NCBI RefSeq assembly: GCF_900625105.1
Contig: NZ_UYYD01000003.1
Location: 124,001-188,000 of the forward strand
From: Agathobaculum sp. Marseille-P7918
GTDB taxonomy: Bacteria; Bacillota; Clostridia; Oscillospirales; Butyricicoccaceae
Direction of reading: 5' to 3'
DNA: 64,000 bases
The notes below the pieces were generated by a model. The model was given only the letters and a program-made list of their open reading frames with translations. It was not told the DNA's origin and ran no database searches. Numbering within the stretch: the stretch's first letter is position 1; every line of letters starts with the position of its first letter. Made by a program: the position numbers and the translations under genes. Below are positions 18,366 through 28,676 of this stretch, piece after piece.

Positions 18366-19106
18366 TTAAGAGTTCCAGATCGCGGCCCATTCGTCCGCAT
18401 CATCCAGAAGCGAGGTCTTGGCGTTTTGCAGCGCTTCCGCGACCACATGATCCCGGATGCCGGCCCAGGCAGCAAACGTGCAGATCAGGCCGAGTATGGA
18501 CAGAACGCCGAACAGCAGGAACGGGATGGAGATCGGGAAATAGAGCAGCGCATAATAGAGGAGCAGGCCGCAGGCAACGACCGCTGCCGCAGCATGCTTG
18601 GCGCACATCAGCGACAGGGAAAAGGCGTTTTTTACAATATGCCGCAGGGGCAGGTCGGTGACCGCGAGCAGCGGATAGACATAGATCCACGCCATGCAGC
18701 ACAGGAACAGCACGATGGCCGTTGCGGGCAGCAGCAGATAGGTGAAGATCGGCGGCAGGAAAAACAGCACGGCGATCAGCAGACCGATCAGCAGCGCGAA
18801 CAGGAGCAGACCGATCAGCCCGAGCAGGGTAGCCTGCCGGAAATCCCGTTTGAACACCGACCAGAATCGGTGCACAAGCATGCGGGGGCGATCCCGCACC
18901 ATATCGCACAGCTCGGCGGTGAACGCTGCGGTGGCCGCCGGAATGGTGACCACCGGCAGGCAGAACAACACATACAGGATATTCAGCAGGATCAGGTTCC
19001 AGAACTCGATCCAGATGATCTGGAAAAAGCGCAGGATACCCGTTTTCAGCGGACGCGGTCCTTCTTCCTTGTGCGTACGGTTGTACAGTACGTCAAACAG
19101 CTTCAT
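18366..19106 (-). CDS. DUF624 (YesL-like) membrane protein
   Basis: The start is the second ATG, at 19106, because AGAGGAG is 7 bases upstream of it but only one base from the ATG at 19112. The 246-residue protein opens MKLFDVLYNRT and has about five or six hydrophobic helices (FWNLILLNILYVLFCLPVVTIP, LLGLIGLLLFALLIGLLIAVL). DUF624 proteins are found with CUT1 sugar importers, for example yesL in the rhamnogalacturonan region of Bacillus subtilis. Here it lies downstream of the MsmX-type ATPase in the same direction, which fits that association. Molecular function unknown. Confidence 0.85.
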   Translation of the reverse strand: MKLFDVLYNRTHKEEGPRPLKTGILRFFQIIWIEFWNLILLNILYVLFCLPVVTIPAATAAFTAELCDMVRDRPRMLVHRFWSVFKRDFRQATLLGLIGLLLFALLIGLLIAVLFFLPPIFTYLLLPATAIVLFLCCMAWIYVYPLLAVTDLPLRHIVKNAFSLSLMCAKHAAAAVVACGLLLYYALLYFPISIPFLLFGVLSILGLICTFAAWAGIRDHVVAEALQNAKTSLLDDADEWAAIWNS

Positions 19107-19135
19107 AAACATGCTCCTCTGTTTCGAAAAAAACA

Positions 19136-19161
19136 AAACCGCAGGCGTTCGCCTGCGGTTT
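19136..19161 (-). terminator. Terminator of the MsmX-type ATPase gene
   Basis: An 11-bp stem AAACCGCAGGC/GCCTGCGGTTT (19136-19146 with 19151-19161); on the minus strand it is followed by TTTTGTTTTTTT. It separates the ATPase from the YesL-like gene. Confidence 0.9.
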
Positions 19162-19174
19162 GTAAGACGTAGGA

Positions 19175-20287
19175 TTAGTGGCAGATTGCCTGCTCGGTCT
19201 GCTTGTCAAACAGATGGATTTTGTCCATGTTGATCGCAAACTCGGCAGTTTCTCCGTGCTTCTGCGTGAAACGCTCGGGAGAACGGGACATCAGGCGAGT
19301 GCCCTTGCAATCCATATATACATAGGTTTCCGCACCCATCAGCTCCACCAGATCGACGGTCGCCGAGATAGCGGCATCTTTATGCTCTGCGATGAAGCTG
19401 GCTTGGTTATGCAGATCTTCCGGACGGATGCCGAAGACGATTTCCTTGCCGACGTAGGGCCCGAACAGTTCCTTGCCGCCCTTGTTCTTCGGGATGGCAA
19501 CGCTGTATCCGAGGAAATCCAGATAGAAATCGTCGCCCTTCTGCGAGATCGTGGCGTCGATAAAGTTCATCTGAGGCGAACCGATGAAGCCGGCAACAAA
19601 GATGTTGCACGGGAAATCATACAGATACTGCGGCGTATCCACCTGCTGAATAAAGCCGTCCTTCATGACAACGATCCGGTCGCCCATGGTCATGGCTTCG
19701 GTCTGGTCATGCGTAACATATACGAATGTGGTCCCCAGTTTCTGATGCAGCTTGGAAATCACGGTGCGCATCTGCGTGCGCAGCTTGGCATCCAGATTGG
19801 AGAGCGGCTCGTCGAGCAGGAATACCGAGGGATTGCGCACCATTGCACGTCCCAGTGCAACGCGCTGCCGCTGGCCGCCGGACAGTGCCTTGGGCTTGCG
19901 GTTGAGGTATTCGGTCAGGTTCAGTGCTTCCGCAGCGGCGCGAACGGCGCGGTCGATCTCGTCCTTGGGTACTTTGCGCAGGGACAAGCCAAACGCCATA
20001 TTATCGTAAACCGTCATGTGCGGGTAAAGCGCATAGTTCTGGAATACCATCGCGATATCGCGATCCTTCGGGGCAACGTCGTTCATCAGCTTGTCGCCGA
20101 TGTACAGTTCACCTTCCGAAATTTCTTCCAAACCTGCAATCATGCGAAGGGTTGTGGATTTACCACAGCCGGACGGGCCAACCAAAATCACAAATTCCTT
20201 GTCTTTGATCTCCAGATTGCATTCATGGACGGCGACCACATTGCCGGGATACACCTTCTTAATGTCTTTTAAGACAATACCGGCCAT
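19175..20287 (-). CDS. CUT1 sugar-importer ATPase (MsmX/UgpC family)
   Basis: Start ATG 20287, with AAAGGAGG upstream; a longer frame adds nine residues without a ribosome site. The 370 residues have Walker A GPSGCGKST, Q-loop FQNYALYPHMTVYDN, the signature LSGGQRQRVALGRA, Walker B VFLLDEPLSNLD and H-loop VTHDQTEAM, followed by a MOI/TOBE regulatory domain with FGIRPEDL. MsmX-type ATPases energise several CUT1 importers at once. It is divergent from the GntR-importer operon, which has no ATPase of its own, so it is the probable partner. A shared operator is described separately. Confidence 0.96.
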   Translation of the reverse strand: MAGIVLKDIKKVYPGNVVAVHECNLEIKDKEFVILVGPSGCGKSTTLRMIAGLEEISEGELYIGDKLMNDVAPKDRDIAMVFQNYALYPHMTVYDNMAFGLSLRKVPKDEIDRAVRAAAEALNLTEYLNRKPKALSGGQRQRVALGRAMVRNPSVFLLDEPLSNLDAKLRTQMRTVISKLHQKLGTTFVYVTHDQTEAMTMGDRIVVMKDGFIQQVDTPQYLYDFPCNIFVAGFIGSPQMNFIDATISQKGDDFYLDFLGYSVAIPKNKGGKELFGPYVGKEIVFGIRPEDLHNQASFIAEHKDAAISATVDLVELMGAETYVYMDCKGTRLMSRSPERFTQKHGETAEFAINMDKIHLFDKQTEQAICH

Positions 20288-20341
20288 AATGAAGAGCCTC
20301 CTTTGTTCAACCAAATAGTCAGAATGAACGCGGGAGAACGT

Positions 20342-20353
20342 TTGAGCACGTTT
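20342..20353. promoter_or_regulatory. 12-bp repeated site TTGAGCACGTTT, copy 1 (msmX leader)
   Basis: TTGAGCACGTTT at 20342-20353 lies in the msmX leader and is repeated exactly at 21464-21475 in the importer leader. With its left flank it forms AACGT-TTGAGC-ACGTT, a LacI-type inverted repeat. Confidence 0.6.
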
Positions 20354-20357
20354 CCTT

Positions 20358-20399
20358 CAACTTGTATGTTAGTATACCATGCGTGACTGCCAGACTCAA
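20358..20399 (-). promoter_or_regulatory. msmX promoter overlapped by an 18-bp repeated operator, copy 1
   Basis: On the minus strand, TTGAGT (20394-20399), a 17-base spacer and TATACT (20371-20376). The 18-mer CAACTTGTATGTTAGTAT (20358-20375, plus strand) overlaps the -10 and the start region, and an exact inverted copy lies at 21403-21420. This is a strong repressor-site candidate for the GntR/FCD gene that lies between the two copies. Confidence 0.75.
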
Positions 20400-20469
20400 C
20401 AGCAAAAAAGGACAAAATAAAAAAGCGTTTTTTAGCTATTTTACATAATGACAAAGCTTGACCTGACAT

Positions 20470-20513
20470 ACTTGTATTTGCAATTTGACAAAGAGGGTAC
20501 ATTATGATAGTAT
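20470..20513 (+). promoter_or_regulatory. Promoter of the GntR gene with a partial operator
   Basis: TTGACA (20485-20490), 17-base spacer, TAGTAT (20508-20513). ACTTGTAT at 20470-20477 repeats the core of the 18-bp site, suggesting autoregulation. The rest of 20400-20587 is A/T-rich and holds no gene. Confidence 0.55.
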
Positions 20514-20587
20514 GATGGTAATATTTGTGATGATATATGATGATAAGTTTATAATAAATTTATCAGAAAGATGAGGCGGGGATTATC

Positions 20588-21271
20588 ATGGAAGGCACGA
20601 AAAAACGTCGTGAATTCATCAAAGACCGAATATATGAGGACGTGCGGCACGATATTATAACATTTCGCTATCAGCCGGGGGAAAAGCTGAGCGAATACAG
20701 TCTGGCAGAGAAATTCGGGGTATCCCGTTCGCCGGTGCGGTCTGTGCTGCAAAAACTGGAATCCGAAAGCCTGGTGGTGATCGATCCGCAGCGGGGCACG
20801 TTTGTCACCAAGCTGGATTATGATTATATCCGGGATATTATTTATCTGCGCTGGTGCGTGGAAAGCACGTTGATGTGCCAGATTGCCGACCAGCAGCCCA
20901 AAGCGCTGCTGCTGGAGCTGCGCAAATGTCTGGAAAATCAGAAAGATCTGCTGCAAAGCGACGCGATCGATCCGGAAGAGTTCACCGCGCTGGACAATGC
21001 GTTCCATGAGACCATCTACACCGGCAGCCACCGGGAAAACCTGTGGGATATCATCCAGGAGGTCAATACCAGCTATCTGCGTTTCCGTATGCTCGACCTG
21101 GTCGAGGGGAACTCCCATCGGCAGATCTATCAGGATCACTGCAAGCTGGTGCAGTTTATGGAGCACAATGATCAGAGCGAGCTGCGTTCGCTGCTGCATC
21201 AGCATCTCAACGGCAACCTGCAAAACAACGAAGGCATCAAGCTCGAGTATAAAGAATATTTCACGGCCTGA
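20588..21271 (+). CDS. GntR-family regulator, FCD subfamily
   Basis: A 227-residue regulator. The N-terminal winged helix covers about residues 10-78 (IYEDVRHDIITFRYQPGEKLSEYSL, then FGVSRSPVRSVLQKLESE), and the all-helical FCD effector domain about 85-215, with FHETIYTGSHRENLW carrying likely metal/carboxylate ligands. Members such as UxuR and ExuR bind uronate-pathway intermediates. The position before a uronate-type operon and between two copies of one 18-bp site makes it the likely local regulator. Confidence 0.93.
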   Translation: MEGTKKRREFIKDRIYEDVRHDIITFRYQPGEKLSEYSLAEKFGVSRSPVRSVLQKLESESLVVIDPQRGTFVTKLDYDYIRDIIYLRWCVESTLMCQIADQQPKALLLELRKCLENQKDLLQSDAIDPEEFTALDNAFHETIYTGSHRENLWDIIQEVNTSYLRFRMLDLVEGNSHRQIYQDHCKLVQFMEHNDQSELRSLLHQHLNGNLQNNEGIKLEYKEYFTA

Positions 21272-21309
21272 AAATTTGTTCAGGCGAAAAAAGAACGAAA
21301 AAGGCGTGC

Positions 21310-21343
21310 AAATGGTGTATCCAAAGGGATGCACCATTTATTT
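21310..21343 (+). terminator. Weak terminator after the GntR gene
   Basis: AAATGGTGTATCC pairs with GGATGCACCATTT (21310-21322 with 21327-21339, one mismatch), followed by ATTTT. It insulates the importer promoter that follows. Confidence 0.65.
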
Positions 21344-21397
21344 TGCACAAAAACAGCCGGAAAATTTATGCAAAACATAAAACCTGCACAAAAAGTA

Positions 21398-21475
21398 TTG
21401 ACATACTAACATACAAGTTGTAAAAATATAAATATGAAGAACGCGGCAAAGTAACACTGAACCTTGAGCACGTTT
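21398..21475 (+). promoter_or_regulatory. Importer-operon promoter with operator copies 2
   Basis: TTGACA (21398-21403), then ATACTAACATACAAGTTG (21403-21420, the exact reverse complement of 20358-20375) filling the spacer, and a -10-like TAAAAA (21421-21426). TTGAGCACGTTT recurs at 21464-21475 in the leader. An operator between -35 and -10 implies repression by exclusion of polymerase. Confidence 0.75.
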
Positions 21476-21543
21476 GGCAACTTTGTACGTAGTGAAATAG
21501 GAAAAGAACACTGTAAAAAAGAGAAAAGGAGAAGGAATACAGT

Positions 21544-22794
21544 ATGAAAAAGAGACTTTTAGCGGCTCTTCTGGCAGCTGCAATGGCGGCAAGCCTGACC
21601 GCATGCGGCGGTTCCTCCGACAGCAACGCTTCTGACAGCGAAGGCTTTAAGATTCTGATTTCCGACGATACTTCGGAAGGCGGCGCAATGGCGGACGCAG
21701 CCAAGCGCTACACCGAAGAGACCGGCATCCCGGTAGAGATCGTTGAGGTTCCGAAGGATGACCGCGATACCAAGCTGGCGAACATGATCCAGGGCAAGGA
21801 TGCTCCGGCCCTGATCCGTACCGATATTTACGGCGCTTACGAGGACCAGCTGATGGACCTGTCCGACGTCATCTCCATCGACGAGTTCCCGGAATCCCTG
21901 CATGAGAAGATCCAGAACGACGACGGCGAGCTGATCGCGCTGCCGATCGACGTTACCGTTACCGGTATGATCTACAACAAGACCGCATTTGACGCTGCCG
22001 GCGTTTCCGTTCCGCAGAGCGAAGACGACATCTGGACTTGGGACGAGTTCACCGAGGCAGTCAAGAAGGTTGTCGCCAACTCCGACTGCCAGTACGGCCT
22101 TGCGTTCGATAAGACCCAGCGCCGTTATCAGGTTCTGATGTATCAGTTCGGTGCTTCGGTTGTCAACAACGACGGCACCGCGGTTGTGGCCAACTCTCCG
22201 GAGTCCGTGAAGGCCCTCGAGTACTTCATCAAGCTGCATGACGACGGCATCATGCCCAAGTCCGTATTCCTCGGCACCGAGGACCCGTCCGCACTGTTCA
22301 AGTCCGGCCAGCTGGCAACCGTTATCCAGGGTTCCTGGAAGATTTCCGACTACTCGGAAAACATCAGCGACTTTGAGTGGGGCGTAACCTACATGCCGAT
22401 CGGCACTCAGCGTGCAAACCGTCTGGGCGGCAACTTCTTCTGCGCGATCAAGGATTCCGGCAAGGAAGAGCAGGCTAAGGAGTTCCTCAAGTGGTTCTAC
22501 GATTACGACAACTTCAAGACCTACTGCGAGAAGGGCAACTACATGTCCGGCCTGAACAACGTAACCCCGGATTACTCGGTACATCCGGAAATGTACGAGA
22601 TCTTTGAGCAGGAACTGGCAGCTTCCGGCGATGCCGGCGCGGGCGATAACGCTTGGGACTACGCGGACGTAGTTGGCAACCTGCTGCTGGATGACGTTTG
22701 CGCTGCGCTGAACGGCGACATGTCTGCACAGGAAGCGATGGATTCGTTCGCACAGGAAGTTTCCACCGAAATGGGCATCCCGCTCGCTTCTTAA
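21544..22794 (+). CDS. CUT1 ABC importer, sugar-binding lipoprotein
   Basis: A 416-residue extracellular solute-binding protein of the MalE type. The lipoprotein signal is MKKRLLAALLAAAMAA with lipobox LTAC. Family features are EVPKDDRDTKLANMIQGKDAPALI, ITVTGMIYNKTAFDAAGV-like residues (here VTVTGMIYNKTAFDAAGV), WTWDEFTEAVKK and LFKSGQLATVIQGSWKISDY. It begins the operon for two permeases, a GH28-like enzyme and uronate genes, so an oligo-uronide is the likely ligand. A GC-rich hairpin follows the gene. Confidence 0.92.
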   Translation: MKKRLLAALLAAAMAASLTACGGSSDSNASDSEGFKILISDDTSEGGAMADAAKRYTEETGIPVEIVEVPKDDRDTKLANMIQGKDAPALIRTDIYGAYEDQLMDLSDVISIDEFPESLHEKIQNDDGELIALPIDVTVTGMIYNKTAFDAAGVSVPQSEDDIWTWDEFTEAVKKVVANSDCQYGLAFDKTQRRYQVLMYQFGASVVNNDGTAVVANSPESVKALEYFIKLHDDGIMPKSVFLGTEDPSALFKSGQLATVIQGSWKISDYSENISDFEWGVTYMPIGTQRANRLGGNFFCAIKDSGKEEQAKEFLKWFYDYDNFKTYCEKGNYMSGLNNVTPDYSVHPEMYEIFEQELAASGDAGAGDNAWDYADVVGNLLLDDVCAALNGDMSAQEAMDSFAQEVSTEMGIPLAS

Positions 22795-22823
22795 AGCAAT
22801 CTGCAAAGTAAACATGATGTGTC

Positions 22824-22855
22824 GGCTGCCGCCGGGAAGCCTCTCTGCGGCAGCC
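22824..22855 (+). other. Intercistronic hairpin after the binding-protein gene
   Basis: A 9-bp perfect stem GGCTGCCGC/GCGGCAGCC (22824-22832 with 22847-22855) with no T-run. It is the type of structure that protects the 3' end of an abundant upstream mRNA segment, giving more binding protein than permease. Confidence 0.6.
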
Positions 22856-22883
22856 GCCCTATCCATAGGAAAGCAGGTGAATT

Positions 22884-23798
22884 TTGTTGGAGCCCACAAA
22901 AACCGTTAAAATGAAAAAAGCCTCCAAGCTCGGCGCGGAACAGCGCAGGACAGGTTACCTGTTTATTCTGCCGAACTGCATCATTTTTGTGTTGTTCTTC
23001 ATCATTCCCGCCGTATTGGGCTTCTACTATTCGCTGACGGAATATAACGGCTTTGGTTCGCCGGAATTTATCGGCTTTGCCAACTACGCTAAGCTGTTCA
23101 GCGATGCATCCTTCTACAAGATCCTTTGGCATACGTTTTTATATGTCATTCTGACCGTGCCGACCGTTTTCGTCGCCGCGCTGGCCATCGCCATGGGCCT
23201 GACCCGTGTCTGGATCCGCGGACGCGATTTCATGCGTATCTCGGTGTTCTGGCCGACCATGATCTCGACCGTTATCGTAGGTCTGATCTGGCGCTGGATT
23301 TTTGGTGAAAACAGCGGTATCGTCAACTATTTGCTCTCGCTGCTCAAGGGCAGCGGCCTGCCGTGGCTGACGGACAGCACGCTCGCCATGGTAACGCTTG
23401 TCATTGCCACCATCTGGAGCAAGGCAGGCTACTTTATGATCATCTTTGTCGGCGCGATCGAAGCGATCCCGACCAGCTATTACGAAGCGGCCTATCTGGA
23501 CGGCGCAAAGCCGTGGCAGGTATTCCGCCGCATTACGTTCCCGCTGCTCAAGCCGACCAACTTCATGGTCATCCTGCTGTGCATGATCAACTCTTTTAAG
23601 GAATACCCGATGATCCTGTCCTTGACGGGCGGCGGTCCGGCCGATGCAACGACCAACATTGTCCAGTATATCTACAAGATGGGCTTTGAGCGTTCGGATA
23701 TCGGCTATGCGTCCGCAGCATCCATGGTCATGTTTGTCATTCTGGTCATCATTGCGATCCTCCAGTTCAAACTCCAGAAGGGAGGGTCTAACGAATGA
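22884..23798 (+). CDS. CUT1 ABC importer permease (MalF/UgpA type)
   Basis: A 304-residue permease with six helices (YLFILPNCIIFVLFFIIPAVL is the first). The EAA loop is EAAYLDGAKPWQVFRRITFPLLKP. Two adjacent TTG codons, 22884 and 22887, are both possible starts after AGGAAAGCAGGTG; I keep the first. The C-terminus overlaps the next permease gene by 4 bases (ATGA). Confidence 0.93.
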   Translation: MLEPTKTVKMKKASKLGAEQRRTGYLFILPNCIIFVLFFIIPAVLGFYYSLTEYNGFGSPEFIGFANYAKLFSDASFYKILWHTFLYVILTVPTVFVAALAIAMGLTRVWIRGRDFMRISVFWPTMISTVIVGLIWRWIFGENSGIVNYLLSLLKGSGLPWLTDSTLAMVTLVIATIWSKAGYFMIIFVGAIEAIPTSYYEAAYLDGAKPWQVFRRITFPLLKPTNFMVILLCMINSFKEYPMILSLTGGGPADATTNIVQYIYKMGFERSDIGYASAASMVMFVILVIIAILQFKLQKGGSNE

Positions 23799-24628
23799 CA
23801 CCCAAAAAGACAAGCAAAGGAATGGTAGCAGGCAACGTCATCATGTGGGTCGTTGCGCTGTTGTTCCTGTTCCCGGCGGTGTGGATTGTTCTGTGCTCGT
23901 TTAAGCCGGGCAACGAACTGTTCTCTCTCCCGCCCACGCTGTTCCCCAAAAACCCTTCGTTTTCTTCGTACCTGACCACCTGGCAGCAGAATAACTTCCT
24001 GCACTATTTCGTCAACTCCATGATCGTTGCCGTGGCTTCCACGCTGATCACGCTGCTGATCAACACCATGGCGGGTTTTGCGTTTGCAAAATACCGTTTC
24101 AAGGGCCGCGACTTCATCTTCATGGCGCTGCTGACGACCATGATGCTCCCCACCGAAGTTATCATGCGCCCGACGTTCACCGTGGTCAGCGCGCTCGGCC
24201 TGTACAACACCCTGTGGGGCGTGATCATTCCGCCGATTGCAACGCCGACGGGCATCTTCCTGATGCGCCAGTATTTTATGGGCGTGCCGGATTCGCTGCT
24301 CGAATCCGCCCGTATCGACGGCGCAGGCGAAGTGCGTATTTTCGCGACGATGATGGTGCCGCTGGCAAAGCCGGTCATCTCCACGCTGACGATCCTGTCG
24401 TTTATGTGGCGTTGGAACGACTATGTCTGGCCGATGCTGGTCATCAGTGATGAATCCAAGTATACGATGCAGCTGGCCATTGCCAACCTGGTCGGCGAGC
24501 TGTCCATCGACTGGAACACGCTGCTGTGTGCATCCGTTATCTCGATGGTCCCGATGCTGATTGTGTTTGCCCTGTTCCAGAAACAGATCATTGCAAGCGT
24601 TATGACGTCCGGACTGAAGGAAGGCTGA
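23795..24628 (+). CDS. CUT1 ABC importer permease (MalG/UgpE type)
   Basis: A 277-residue permease with six helices, the partner of the preceding one. The EAA loop is ESARIDGAGEVRIFATMMVPLAKP. The gene overlaps its neighbour by 4 bases, showing translational coupling. The C-terminal MTSGLKEG ending is typical of CUT1 MalG-like subunits. It needs an external ATPase, probably the divergent MsmX-type protein. Confidence 0.95.
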   Translation: MTPKKTSKGMVAGNVIMWVVALLFLFPAVWIVLCSFKPGNELFSLPPTLFPKNPSFSSYLTTWQQNNFLHYFVNSMIVAVASTLITLLINTMAGFAFAKYRFKGRDFIFMALLTTMMLPTEVIMRPTFTVVSALGLYNTLWGVIIPPIATPTGIFLMRQYFMGVPDSLLESARIDGAGEVRIFATMMVPLAKPVISTLTILSFMWRWNDYVWPMLVISDESKYTMQLAIANLVGELSIDWNTLLCASVISMVPMLIVFALFQKQIIASVMTSGLKEG

Positions 24629-24644
24629 CGTTCTCTCTCCTTGG

Positions 24645-24674
24645 GAAGCCGCCGCATGTGCGGCGGCTTCTTTT
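24645..24674 (+). terminator. Terminator-like hairpin between importer and GH28 genes
   Basis: A 12-bp perfect stem GAAGCCGCCGCA/TGCGGCGGCTTC (24645-24656 with 24659-24670), loop TG, then TTTT. The downstream genes have no obvious promoter, so partial read-through is likely. Confidence 0.7.
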
Positions 24675-24742
24675 GCTGTACAAACGGATTTGCCGTTTCA
24701 AGCAAATCCATCTTCCCAATCTGTTTTGAAAAGAGGGAAAAC

Positions 24743-26098
24743 ATGCAATACTATGTAAAAGACTTCGGCGCAAAAGCCGATGGTGTGACCAATGACGCGG
24801 CGGCCATCCAGGCCGCGATCGACGCCTGCTCCGCTGCGGGCGGCGGCCGCGTAGTGCTGGAAAACGGACGCACCTATTATTCCAGCTCGATCATTCTCAA
24901 GCCGGGCGTAGACCTGCATCTCGAGCGCGGCAGCGTGCTCAAGGCGCACAGCGATCTGGAAACCTATTTCCACCCGAACGGCGGCGCGAAGGACGACGGC
25001 GTCGATCGCGTCGGCACGCCGGTGACGCTCAAGCCGTCCTATGCGTTCATCTACGCCAAGGACGCGGACAATATCGCCATTTCGGGCGCGGGCGCGATCG
25101 ACGGCAACGCCTATGCGTTTGTCGGCCGGGTCAGCCAGTATTATGTGACGGGTGACTTTTATCCCCGTCCGACGCTGATCTATGTCGAGCACTGCAACCA
25201 CATTTCGTTCACCGGCGTCATCATGCGCAACGCACCGTTCTGGACGCTGCACCCCGCCGGCTGCGACGATGTGCTGATCTCCGAAATCCGCATTCTCAAC
25301 GATCTGGATGTGGCAAATTCGGACGGCATCGACCCCGATCACTCTTCCAATGTGCGCATTCTGGGCTGCCATATCACCTGCGCGGACGACTGCATCTGCC
25401 TGAAGAGTTCGGCGGGCAACATGGAATACGGCCCGTGCCGCAATATCGTGATCGCAAACTGTACGCTGACCTCGACTTCGGCCGCCATCAAGATTGGCAC
25501 CGAGGGCACGGGCGATTTCGAGAACGTCGTGGTGGATAACTGCGTCATCTCGGATTCCAACCGCGGTCTGTCCATCCAGATCCGCGACGGCGGCAACGTC
25601 AAGAACGTGTCGTTCTCCAACATCATCATCGGCACGCGCCGCTTTGCGGACAGCTGGTGGGGCTGCGCCGAGCCGATCACGATCACCACGCACAACCGCG
25701 ATGACGATACGCTTTCCGGCCATATTTCCGGCATCCGTTTCCGCAACATCACCTGTGACAGCGAAAACGGCGTGCTGCTCTCCGGCCGCGACGGCAACCA
25801 CATCGAGGACGTGCTGTTTGACAACGTGCAGGTCACCATCCGCGCCAAGAGCAAGTGGGAGCGCGGCCTGTACGACCTGCGTCCGGGCATCCGCCAGACG
25901 ATCGAGCACATCCCGAGTGCGGGCTTCTACATGCGCCGCGCGGACGATGTGACGCTGCGAAACTGTCGCGTGCGCTTTGCGGGCGACCAGCTCGAGGACT
26001 TCGGCGAAGCTGTGCGCTGCGAGGACTGCAAGAACGTCTCGCTCGAGCAGTTTGACGGCAAGGCGGCGCGTCCGGAACTCGAGGACGTCGTTCTGTAA
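24743..26098 (+). CDS. GH28-like (polygalacturonase-fold) enzyme, cytoplasmic
   Basis: Start ATG 24743 with GAGGG upstream; the longer frame runs through a terminator. The 451 residues form a right-handed beta-helix: YYVKDFGAKADGVTNDAAAIQAA-type N-terminus, then SDGIDPDHSSNVRI and CADDCICLKSS, which match the three catalytic Asp residues of GH28. The usual GHG and RIK motifs are missing; the corresponding places read STSAAIKIGTE and GLSIQIRDGG. There is no signal peptide, so it acts on imported oligosaccharides inside the cell. A uronic-acid-containing substrate is likely from the neighbours, but homogalacturonan specificity is not assured. Confidence 0.85.
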   Translation: MQYYVKDFGAKADGVTNDAAAIQAAIDACSAAGGGRVVLENGRTYYSSSIILKPGVDLHLERGSVLKAHSDLETYFHPNGGAKDDGVDRVGTPVTLKPSYAFIYAKDADNIAISGAGAIDGNAYAFVGRVSQYYVTGDFYPRPTLIYVEHCNHISFTGVIMRNAPFWTLHPAGCDDVLISEIRILNDLDVANSDGIDPDHSSNVRILGCHITCADDCICLKSSAGNMEYGPCRNIVIANCTLTSTSAAIKIGTEGTGDFENVVVDNCVISDSNRGLSIQIRDGGNVKNVSFSNIIIGTRRFADSWWGCAEPITITTHNRDDDTLSGHISGIRFRNITCDSENGVLLSGRDGNHIEDVLFDNVQVTIRAKSKWERGLYDLRPGIRQTIEHIPSAGFYMRRADDVTLRNCRVRFAGDQLEDFGEAVRCEDCKNVSLEQFDGKAARPELEDVVL

Positions 26099-26158
26099 GT
26101 TGCCGCAGGCAGCGAGATATTTTTTCGGTACATCCGCATCCGAAAAGGAGAAATGAAG

Positions 26159-27565
26159 ATGAAAACATTTATTGGCGACGACTTTTTGCTGCAAAGCGAA
26201 GCGGCGCGCATCCTCTACCATGAGCATGCCAAGAAAATGCCGATTTTCGACTATCATTGCCATCTCAATCCGCAGGAGATTTATGAGGATGTCCGTTTTG
26301 ACGATCTGGCGCATGCGTGGCTGGGCGGCGACCACTACAAGTGGCGCGTCATGCGCGCCAATGCGATCCCCGAGCGCTTTGTCACGGGCGACGCGCCCGG
26401 CCGCGAAAAGTACGACCGCTACGCCGAGATCATGCCGCGGCTGATCGGCAACCCGATCTATCACTGGTCGCATCTCGAGCTGATCCGCTTTTTCGGCATC
26501 GACGACCTGCTCGACCCGACGACCGCGGACGCCATCTGGGAAAAGGCCAACGCCAAGCTGCAAAGCCCGGCGGGCTCGTCCCGTTCTCTCATTCAGGAGA
26601 GCAACGTGCGCGCCCTGTGCACGACCGATGATCCGGCGGACGATCTGCGCTGGCACAAGGCGCTGGCGGCGGACGCCACGTTTGACGTGCGCGTGCTGCC
26701 GACTTTCCGCCCGGAAAAGGCGCTGAACATCGTCGATCCGGGATACGCCGGCTATATCAGCAAGCTGGGCGCGGTCTGCGGCATGGACATCCGCACGATC
26801 GACGATCTGAAGCAGGCGCTGGCGCAGCGCGTCGCCTATTTTGCCGAGGCCGGCTGCCGCCTGTCCGACCATTCGTTCGGCTCGCCCGACTTCACGGTCT
26901 GGGATGAGGCAGCGGCGGAAAGAGCCATGCGCAAGGCGCTGGCAGGGGAAACGCCGGACGACCACGAGACCGCGGCCTACCAGTCGCTGATGATGGACTT
27001 TGTCGGCGAACAGTATGCCGACCACGGCTGGGCGATGCAGCTGCATCTGGGCGCGATCCGCAACCTGAACACCAAGCTGTACCGCGTGTTCGGCGCGGAC
27101 GCCGGCGGCGACTCGATCGGCGACACGATCACCGCGGCTTCGCTCGCGGCGCTGCTCGACCGGCTGGCCGTACGCGACAAGCTGCCCAAGACCGTGCTGT
27201 ATCCGCTCAACGCGGCAGATAACGACAAGCTGGCCGCGGCGGCGGGCTGCTTCCAGGATGAAACTGCGGCGGGCAAGGTGCAGTTCGGCGCTGCATGGTG
27301 GTTCAACGATCACTATGACGGCATGATCGCTCAGATGAAGAGCCTGGCGAACATCGGTGTACTCAGCCGTTTTGTCGGCATGCTCACCGATTCCCGTTCG
27401 TTCCTGTCCTATCCCCGCCATGAATATTTCCGCCGTATCCTGTGCAATCTGGTGGGCGGCTGGGTGGCCGACGGCATGGCGCCGGCCGACTATGACCTGC
27501 TTGGCGGCATGATTGAGGATATCTGCTTCAATAATGTATGGAAATATATCGGTTTAGACCGATAA
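26159..27565 (+). CDS. uxaC: Uronate isomerase
   Basis: Converts glucuronate to fructuronate and galacturonate to tagaturonate. The start is the second ATG, 26159, because AAAAGGAG is 8 bases upstream of it and only 2 bases from the first ATG. The 468 residues open [11 protein letters not shown] and carry the metal-binding DYHCHLNP, the [10 protein letters not shown]-like segment (here [12 protein letters not shown]), [13 protein letters not shown] and the C-terminal [20 protein letters not shown] typical of UxaC. It follows the GH28-like gene, so it would take the uronate released. Confidence 0.97.
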   Translation: MKTFIGDDFLLQSEAARILYHEHAKKMPIFDYHCHLNPQEIYEDVRFDDLAHAWLGGDHYKWRVMRANAIPERFVTGDAPGREKYDRYAEIMPRLIGNPIYHWSHLELIRFFGIDDLLDPTTADAIWEKANAKLQSPAGSSRSLIQESNVRALCTTDDPADDLRWHKALAADATFDVRVLPTFRPEKALNIVDPGYAGYISKLGAVCGMDIRTIDDLKQALAQRVAYFAEAGCRLSDHSFGSPDFTVWDEAAAERAMRKALAGETPDDHETAAYQSLMMDFVGEQYADHGWAMQLHLGAIRNLNTKLYRVFGADAGGDSIGDTITAASLAALLDRLAVRDKLPKTVLYPLNAADNDKLAAAAGCFQDETAAGKVQFGAAWWFNDHYDGMIAQMKSLANIGVLSRFVGMLTDSRSFLSYPRHEYFRRILCNLVGGWVADGMAPADYDLLGGMIEDICFNNVWKYIGLDR

Positions 27566-27584
27566 TAAGGAGGAAACCCCCTAT

Positions 27585-28634
<1,050 letters not shown>

Positions 28635-28676
28635 ACGAAACACATCACACAGTTGGAACAGAAAGGAATGATCCCT

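Noticed and set aside
24698-27421. A 907-codon minus-strand frame opposite the GH28-like and uxaC genes
   Set aside because: Same antisense artefact; no recognisable domain and no start signals.
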